Assembly: GCA_030633645.1 (NCBI GenBank) | Contig: DAOVRY010000013.1 | Coordinates: 1-9,079 of the forward strand | Direction of reading: 5' to 3' | Length of the DNA: 9,079 nt | DNA from: Pseudomonadota bacterium | Lineage (GTDB): Bacteria; Desulfobacterota; DSM-4660; Desulfatiglandales; B25-G16 | Shown: piece after piece, positions 5,674 to 9,079 of the stretch | Layout of the letters: each line of letters opens with the position of its first letter | How positions within the stretch are numbered: the stretch's first letter is position 1 | Notes under the pieces: generated by a model | Database searches by the model: none | What the model saw: only the letters and a program-made list of their open reading frames with translations | What the model was told of the DNA's origin: nothing | Position numbers and translations under genes: made by a program

Positions 5674-6002
5674 AACTCAATCCCTTCAGATTTCACATGC
5701 TCCATTAGAGGTGACCATTCTCTAAATTCCCTTTCCTCTACCACCAATGGAGATATATCTACCATATACTTGACGATTGCGTCCATGCTCAAAGCTACTA
5801 TCTCCCGGTGCATCTTCCGGTTGTCCCTGTCAACGACTACCAGAACGTCAGTATCTGAATCCCTGCTGGAATCTCCCCTGACCCTGGAGCCAAACAAGAT
5901 TAGTCTCTCCACCCTCTTCGGAAACCGGGATACTAAACTCCTCTGATACTCCAGCAAAGCTTTCTTGTGTTTCAATGACAATCTTGAACCTTCTCTCATC
6001 AT
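5637..6002 (-). CDS. MNT-type minimal nucleotidyltransferase (antitoxin-like)
   Basis: A 121-residue minimal nucleotidyltransferase. The GSX10DXD signature is complete: G38-S39 in LILFGSRVRGD, then D50 and D52 in SRDSDTDVLVVV; a third acidic residue is D82 in MVDISP. In characterised MNT-HEPN pairs the nucleotidyltransferase adds AMP groups to the HEPN toxin and silences it; here that is inferred from the family and the overlapping HEPN gene. Two adjacent ATG codons (6002 and 5999) could serve as start; AAGGGG lies about 10 bases upstream. It is the first gene of the module, behind a promoter at 6029-6058. The basic C-terminus (SRKRRRNLLS) lies in the overlap with the HEPN gene. Confidence 0.9.
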   Translation of the reverse strand: MMREGSRLSLKHKKALLEYQRSLVSRFPKRVERLILFGSRVRGDSSRDSDTDVLVVVDRDNRKMHREIVALSMDAIVKYMVDISPLVVEEREFREWSPLMEHVKSEGIELWSRKRRRNLLS

Positions 6003-6028
6003 ACCCCAACCCCTTAGGTTTCATCATG

Positions 6029-6058
6029 ACTATACCATATCCATATTCCCCCTGTCAA
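6029..6058 (-). promoter_or_regulatory. Promoter of the MNT-HEPN module
   Basis: On the minus strand a perfect TTGACA (6053-6058) and TATAGT (6029-6034) are 18 bases apart, with the same GGGGG start of the spacer as the other module promoters. The -35 box shares two bases with the T tract of the terminator at 6057-6084. Confidence 0.72.
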
Positions 6059-6084
6059 TAAAAATGGCAGGCTCTCGCCTGCCC
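6057..6084 (-). terminator. Intrinsic terminator after the secreted-protein gene
   Basis: On the minus strand GGCAGGC, loop GAGA and GCCTGCC (6066-6072 with 6077-6083) form a perfect 7-bp stem, followed by ATTTTTATT. It is 30 bases past the exon 2 stop and fused to the promoter of the next module. Confidence 0.8.
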
Positions 6085-6113
6085 TTAGCTAAGCCATCAA
6101 CTATAAGCTGCTT

Positions 6114-6290
6114 TTAGTTCGTCACCTCCCGATGGTAACTGGTACCCACGGTCGTGCTGGGGGGGACCACAGTGAAGGTTATAACCTGTGCATCCCCAGT
6201 GCCATTGCCATCAACGGGCATGATGAAGACGGTATATGGCTGGGAGCCACTGAGTGGTGGACTGTTCGGCGTAGCAAATAAACCATTATT
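6114..6290 (-). CDS. Exon 2 of the intron-split secreted protein (C-terminal 58 residues)
   Basis: The bases following the intron 3' end are open in exactly the phase needed to continue exon 1. The reading starts NNGLFATPNSPPLSGSQPY, passes through a beta-strand-like YTVFIMPVDGNG and ends at a TAA (6114-6116), with no ATG or ribosome binding site of its own. It therefore has no meaning except as the spliced continuation. The amino-acid style (Asn/Gly/Thr/Pro-rich, alternating hydrophobics) matches exon 1. The last residues, HREVTN, are encoded by the CGGGAGGTGACG motif that also ends two other genes here, so the final tail may have been altered by recombination. Confidence 0.83.
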   Translation of the reverse strand, partial: NNGLFATPNSPPLSGSQPYTVFIMPVDGNGTGDAQVITFTVVPPSTTVGTSYHREVTN

Positions 6291-6370
6291 GTCGAGTAGA
6301 CATATTCAATCCTCCTTGAGATTGTCAGCCCCTCACAGAACCGGACTTGAAGATTTCCTTCATCCGGCTC
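6291..6370 (-). ncRNA. Group II intron domains V and VI
   Basis: Domain V is a 33-base hairpin: GAGCCGGA pairs with TCCGGTTC, TGAAG with CTTCA, with a two-base AG bulge on the 3' side and a GAAA-containing loop. Domain VI follows after TGTGAGGGGCT and contains the branch-point candidate A in the 3' half of its stem. The maturase stop codon is 15 bases upstream. Confidence 0.88.
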
Positions 6371-6385
6371 TTCAGAAGCACATCC

Positions 6386-7732
6386 CTACCAAAGCACAGG
6401 GTAAGAGTGATGTATCCTTGGTTTAGGCAACGGATTATTTTGAAGGTATCTGCAAAACTGCAGCCAGTTATAACTTTTCTTCTGACTGCGCCTATTCACC
6501 CACTTGAAGGTCTTACTTATGGCCTGTGAGTGGTAACTCTGCATTTCCTTCATATTGCCGCTGATTCCATAATAGCGATAATGACCTTCCAACTTCCGTC
6601 CTAAGATTCCCCACCACTCTTTTAGCTTGCACCTGTTCCTTACCGCCTTCAACCATTTCTTTAGCTCTCCCATCTTCTGCCTATACTTCTTCTTGGATGT
6701 CTTTCTGCCCAAAAGAAAGTTTCCTCTTCGGCTTGTCGTGCAGTAGAAGGTGAAACCAAGAAAGTCAAAGGTGTCCAGCTTCTTTCCTTGTTTCTGGGCA
6801 GAAGCAAACGGATACCTGCCAAAAGGAATTGTTCGGCTCTTCTCTTTTGAGATTTTCAGCCCAAACTTTGCCAGTCTTTTCACTACTTCCGTTTCAAACA
6901 TTGTTGCGTCTGCCTTCTTTTGGAAGGTAGCAACACCGTCATCGGCGTAGCGGATAAGTTGACAGTAGGCAATTGCCTGCTTCTTAAAGTCTTGCTCAAA
7001 CCAGAGGTCAAGGCAATAGTGCAGGTAGACGTTAGCGAGCACAGGGCTTAAAATTGATCCCTGAGGTGTGCCTTCGTCCGCCTGATGAAATTTGCCTTCC
7101 TCCATATAGCCAGCTTTAAGAAAGCGGCCGATTAGCCTTAAGATGTTCGGGTCGGCTATCCTTTTCTTTAGCAGAGCCATTAATTCCTTGTGGTCTACAG
7201 TATCAAAGAACCTTTCGATGTCGATGTCAGCGATGTAGTTGGTATACTTCACCATTACCGCTTCATAGATGGTATCCACTGCCTGATGGCAGTTTCTACC
7301 TGGTCTAAAACCAAAGGATACGGCTATGAAGTCTGCCTCATAGATTGCCTCAAGGATTCTCTTTAGGCCAAGCTGGACTATTTTATCCTCTACCGACGTA
7401 ATCCCTAAGGGGCGCATTTTCCCGCCACCTTTTGGGATATAAACCCTTCTTGCCGGTTTGGGACGGTATTGCCAGTTTCGCATCCTACCTACCAAATCCT
7501 TGATGTTTTCGGTGAGGTTTTCTCCATACTCTGCCACCTTTACCCCATCTACCCCAACTGCCTTATCCCTTTTAAGACAGTAGAAGCATTCTTCAAGGAA
7601 ATCCTCATTGAGCAGGTGCATTAGAGACGTAAACCGCTCCTTTGGATTTCCTCTTGCTTTGGTGGTTAGGATAGATAGTTTTGTTGCCATCTTTAACCCG
7701 CCTCTGCGTGTGGAAGATGTGTCCTTATCCAT
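6386..7732 (-). CDS. ltrA: Group II intron reverse transcriptase/maturase
   Basis: Multifunctional protein that helps the intron RNA fold and splice and copies it into DNA at the target. From the ATG at 7732 it has 448 residues; AGGAG lies 8 bases upstream. The frame opens at 7783 and an ATG at 7690 (MATKLSILTTKARG) is also plausible, being where related proteins often begin. RT blocks in order: KAVGVDGVKVAEY, YIPKGGGKMRPLGI, SFGFRPGRNCHQAV, ADIDIERFFDTVDH, GTPQGSILSPVLAN, the catalytic RYADDGV (YADD at 262-265) and the LGFTF block. The C-terminal maturase (X) domain shows GHYRYYGISGN, KTFKWVNRRSQ and the final NPLPKPRIHH. No HNH endonuclease domain follows, so target-site cleavage of the second strand would need another route. 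All RT motifs are intact, consistent with an active or recently active element. Confidence 0.93.
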   Translation of the reverse strand: MDKDTSSTRRGGLKMATKLSILTTKARGNPKERFTSLMHLLNEDFLEECFYCLKRDKAVGVDGVKVAEYGENLTENIKDLVGRMRNWQYRPKPARRVYIPKGGGKMRPLGITSVEDKIVQLGLKRILEAIYEADFIAVSFGFRPGRNCHQAVDTIYEAVMVKYTNYIADIDIERFFDTVDHKELMALLKKRIADPNILRLIGRFLKAGYMEEGKFHQADEGTPQGSILSPVLANVYLHYCLDLWFEQDFKKQAIAYCQLIRYADDGVATFQKKADATMFETEVVKRLAKFGLKISKEKSRTIPFGRYPFASAQKQGKKLDTFDFLGFTFYCTTSRRGNFLLGRKTSKKKYRQKMGELKKWLKAVRNRCKLKEWWGILGRKLEGHYRYYGISGNMKEMQSYHSQAISKTFKWVNRRSQKKSYNWLQFCRYLQNNPLPKPRIHHSYPVLW

Positions 7733-7783
7733 CCGTCGCACTCCTGCTAACCTCTTTTCTCCACAGACATTACTCTGCTTCAT

Positions 7784-8175
7784 CGATATTATAGGTTAGT
7801 CCGACTTCCAGAGCGTTATAACACCTCTTACCGTCTATAGGCTTGCAGGTGCTATTTACTGCACGGGATACGCTCTGGCTCTCCCGAGTTCCCCTTGATT
7901 CCTTGTAGTAGCTCGCTGTGGTCTTAGACCCCACTGGTCTCTTATAGTCTCGCCTTTGCGACTATAAGAATACTGCCTGCTCCATAATGAAAAGTATCGG
8001 CAACCAGAATACGAGTATTTCGGGGCTGTTATCCAACCTTTGCTTTCGCTACGGCTCGCTACCTCCCTTCCCCCAGCTTCAGGCCTCCCTGTGGGGGTTG
8101 GTGCTGGGCTGATGGCTAATCTTTGCCCAGACTGGACTTGCACCAGCAAGAGCTAAGGAGCTTTGCTCGGCGCAC
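7784..8175 (-). ncRNA. Group II intron 5' RNA domains (no gene)
   Basis: This stretch holds the structured 5' part of the intron RNA (domains I-III) before the maturase gene. Visible marks are the GTGCG start, GCTGGTGCAAGTCCAG, the EBS1 candidate at 7984-7991 and several local inverted repeats such as CTTATAGTC...GACTATAAG (about 7941-7969). Open frames here are by-products of RNA structure. Confidence 0.8.
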
Positions 8176-9060
8176 TCCATCATCCTCCGTGTTAGCTACC
8201 GTATTCAAGAGGTTGTCAGAATCGTTGGAATGAACTATTGATATGCGGTTAAGAGCGTTGGCAATCTCTGCTCCTGAGAGCACAGCCGATATGGTATAAG
8301 GCGCTCGGTCTAAGGTAATATCGGGCGTTGTTTTCCCATCAGCCTGAACATCGTCCGTAGGAAAGATTTGACTAACCGTGGCATCGCCAGGAGAAAGGGC
8401 GATTCTATCCACGTAGATGCTACTATTGTTACCGCTATTATTTGTGAGGGCCATCTGTATACTCTCCACTCCCTTTGCCGCCCACCCATTCAAAGGGTCA
8501 TCAACAGGCCCTGGATTGAAATCGCCGATGGCTTCATCAGGATTTGCGCTAGGCGTGAAATCATTGGCGGTTGTACCGCTAGGTAATGTCACATATTGGT
8601 ACCTCCACCCCGTCCAGTCAAGACTAATTGGTGTAGTCAGATCCCAAGTTTGGTCGACTCCTGGCCATCCACCGTTTAAGCCATCATCATCCTCTTCAGT
8701 GATTATTATATCCAGCGTATCAGTGCCACTGCTATCATTACTATAAATCCACATACCCATATAAAGGGGAGCGATGACATAACATCCTGACCAGTCGGAA
8801 CCATCCTCATCGCTACAAGTGTAGCTAACGGTGCCAGCATCTATTTCAACGGCGTTCCCGGTGCCTTCCGCTGTTTCATTCTGGACAGTGTTAGCTCCTG
8901 CCCCCCAGCTCCAGCTACCTTCTATGTCTGTGGTATCAAGATTATCCCCATCATCATACACACAATAAGTAGTAGCCCAAAGCTTTAGAGACAATCCGCA
9001 CATTAAGAAAAAGCTTATTAAGGCCAACATCAGGAAGATCTTCTGAGACATTTTGTTCAT
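8176..9060 (-). CDS. Exon 1 of a secreted beta-rich protein (N-terminal 295 residues)
   Basis: The start at 9060 is favoured over 9066 because AAGGAGG lies 8 bases upstream of it, against only 2 for the other. Residues 1-29 are a signal peptide: basic N-terminus, hydrophobic core IFLMLALISFFLMCGLSL and a cleavage candidate LWA/TTY; it is not a lipobox. The mature part is Asp/Asn/Gly/Ser/Thr/Trp-rich and looks like a beta-sandwich resembling carbohydrate-binding modules: WSWGAGAN early, WDLTTPISLDWTGWRYQYV in the middle and IYVDRIAL near residue 220. A second segment (ITLDRAPYTISAVLSGAEIA) looks like the start of another beta domain, completed by exon 2. The full spliced protein is 353 residues, extracellular or surface-exposed. 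Unspliced, translation runs through the intron boundary and stops at 8116. Specific family and ligand not recognised. Confidence 0.82.
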
Positions 9061-9066
9061 GCTCAT

Positions 9067-9079
9067 CGCCTCCTTCCAT
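9067..9079 (-). promoter_or_regulatory. Ribosome binding site of the secreted-protein gene
   Basis: AAGGAGG (9069-9075 on the minus strand) is a strong Shine-Dalgarno site at the window edge. The promoter lies outside the window. Confidence 0.7.

Larger units (their letters stand above)
6291..8175 (-). mobile_element. Complete group II intron with its own reverse transcriptase
   Basis: A 1885-base retroelement on the minus strand. The 5' end is GTGCGCCGAGC (8175 downward), the GUGYG start of group II introns, with the domain I segment GCTGGTGCAAGTCCAG close behind (about 8133-8148). The maturase gene sits in domain IV. Domain V (6338-6370) begins GAGCCGGATGAAG and closes TCCGGTTC, carrying the AGC triad. 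Domain VI follows (GACAATC pairing with GATTGAATATGTC, with an unpaired A) and the intron ends CTACTCGAC at 6291. An EBS1 candidate TTCATTAT (7984-7991) pairs over 8 bases, two of them G-U, with ATGATGGA, the last 8 bases of exon 1. The orientation is sense to the host gene, so the RNA must be spliced for expression. All parts needed for splicing and retrohoming look intact. Confidence 0.92.

Noticed and set aside
3239..6131. Integron-style attC sites between the modules
   Set aside because: The hairpins are followed by T tracts and act as ordinary terminators in layout; no GTTRRRY core or integrase gene was seen.
7856..8149. A 97-codon minus-strand ORF in the 5' part of the intron
   Set aside because: It overlaps the conserved structured RNA of group II domain I and its sequence shows no protein-like features.
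8995..9060. Lipoprotein signal (Cys at residue 21 of the secreted protein)
   Set aside because: The residues before the Cys (FFLM) do not fit a lipobox and a better signal peptidase I site follows at LWA/TTY.
1..9079. CRISPR array, tRNA or rRNA genes
   Set aside because: No regularly spaced repeats, cloverleaf-like sequence or conserved rRNA stretches were seen on either strand.

Overview
The window reads as bacterial, probably a metagenomic or environmental genome. It has strong Shine-Dalgarno sites (GGAGGTGA, AAGGAGG), consensus sigma70-type -35/-10 boxes, tightly overlapping operons and a bacterial group II intron. Nothing in it fixes the phylum. Composition is moderate in GC, with a visibly GC-richer patch around the small antitoxin gene at 3328-3558. 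The content (SNF2 helicase module, a run of toxin-antitoxin-like modules, a retroelement) is typical of an accessory or defence-type region.

Layout. (1) Bases 3-3219, plus strand: a RapA-like SNF2-family ATPase, cut at its 5' end by the window edge, overlaps by 11 bases a 417-residue coiled-coil protein whose C-terminus is a dense Cys/His zinc-binding region with near-RING spacing. The two look co-translated and may form one nucleic-acid-remodelling module that I cannot match to a named system. (2) Bases 3239-6002, minus strand: four consecutive toxin-antitoxin-like modules, all in one orientation. In transcription order they are an MNT nucleotidyltransferase with a UPF0332-type HEPN partner (the HEPN gene is frameshifted); a 70-residue protein with an AbiEii/DUF6036-like nucleotidyltransferase; a 24-residue ORF with a TumA-like antitoxin and a TumE-family toxin; and an Unstab-type antitoxin with only the first 30 residues of a ParE toxin. 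(3) Bases 6114-9060, minus strand: a secreted beta-rich protein gene split by a complete group II intron (6291-8175) that encodes its own reverse transcriptase/maturase.

Key results. The intron boundaries can be set to the base: it starts GTGCG and ends in a domain V/VI followed by CTACTCGAC. Joining the flanks restores an open frame of 353 codons, and an 8-base EBS1 candidate pairs with the last 8 bases of exon 1. The antitoxin-toxin modules are separated by related intergenic elements made of a GGCAGGC/GCCTGCC terminator hairpin, in one case directly fused to the TTGACA box of the next promoter. Two of the modules share nearly the same promoter, leader and ribosome binding site although their proteins are unrelated. 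A 12-base CGGGAGGTGACG motif recurs at the 3' ends of three unrelated genes, including at the break of the ParE fragment. This suggests that modules were shuffled or joined through a shared repeat.
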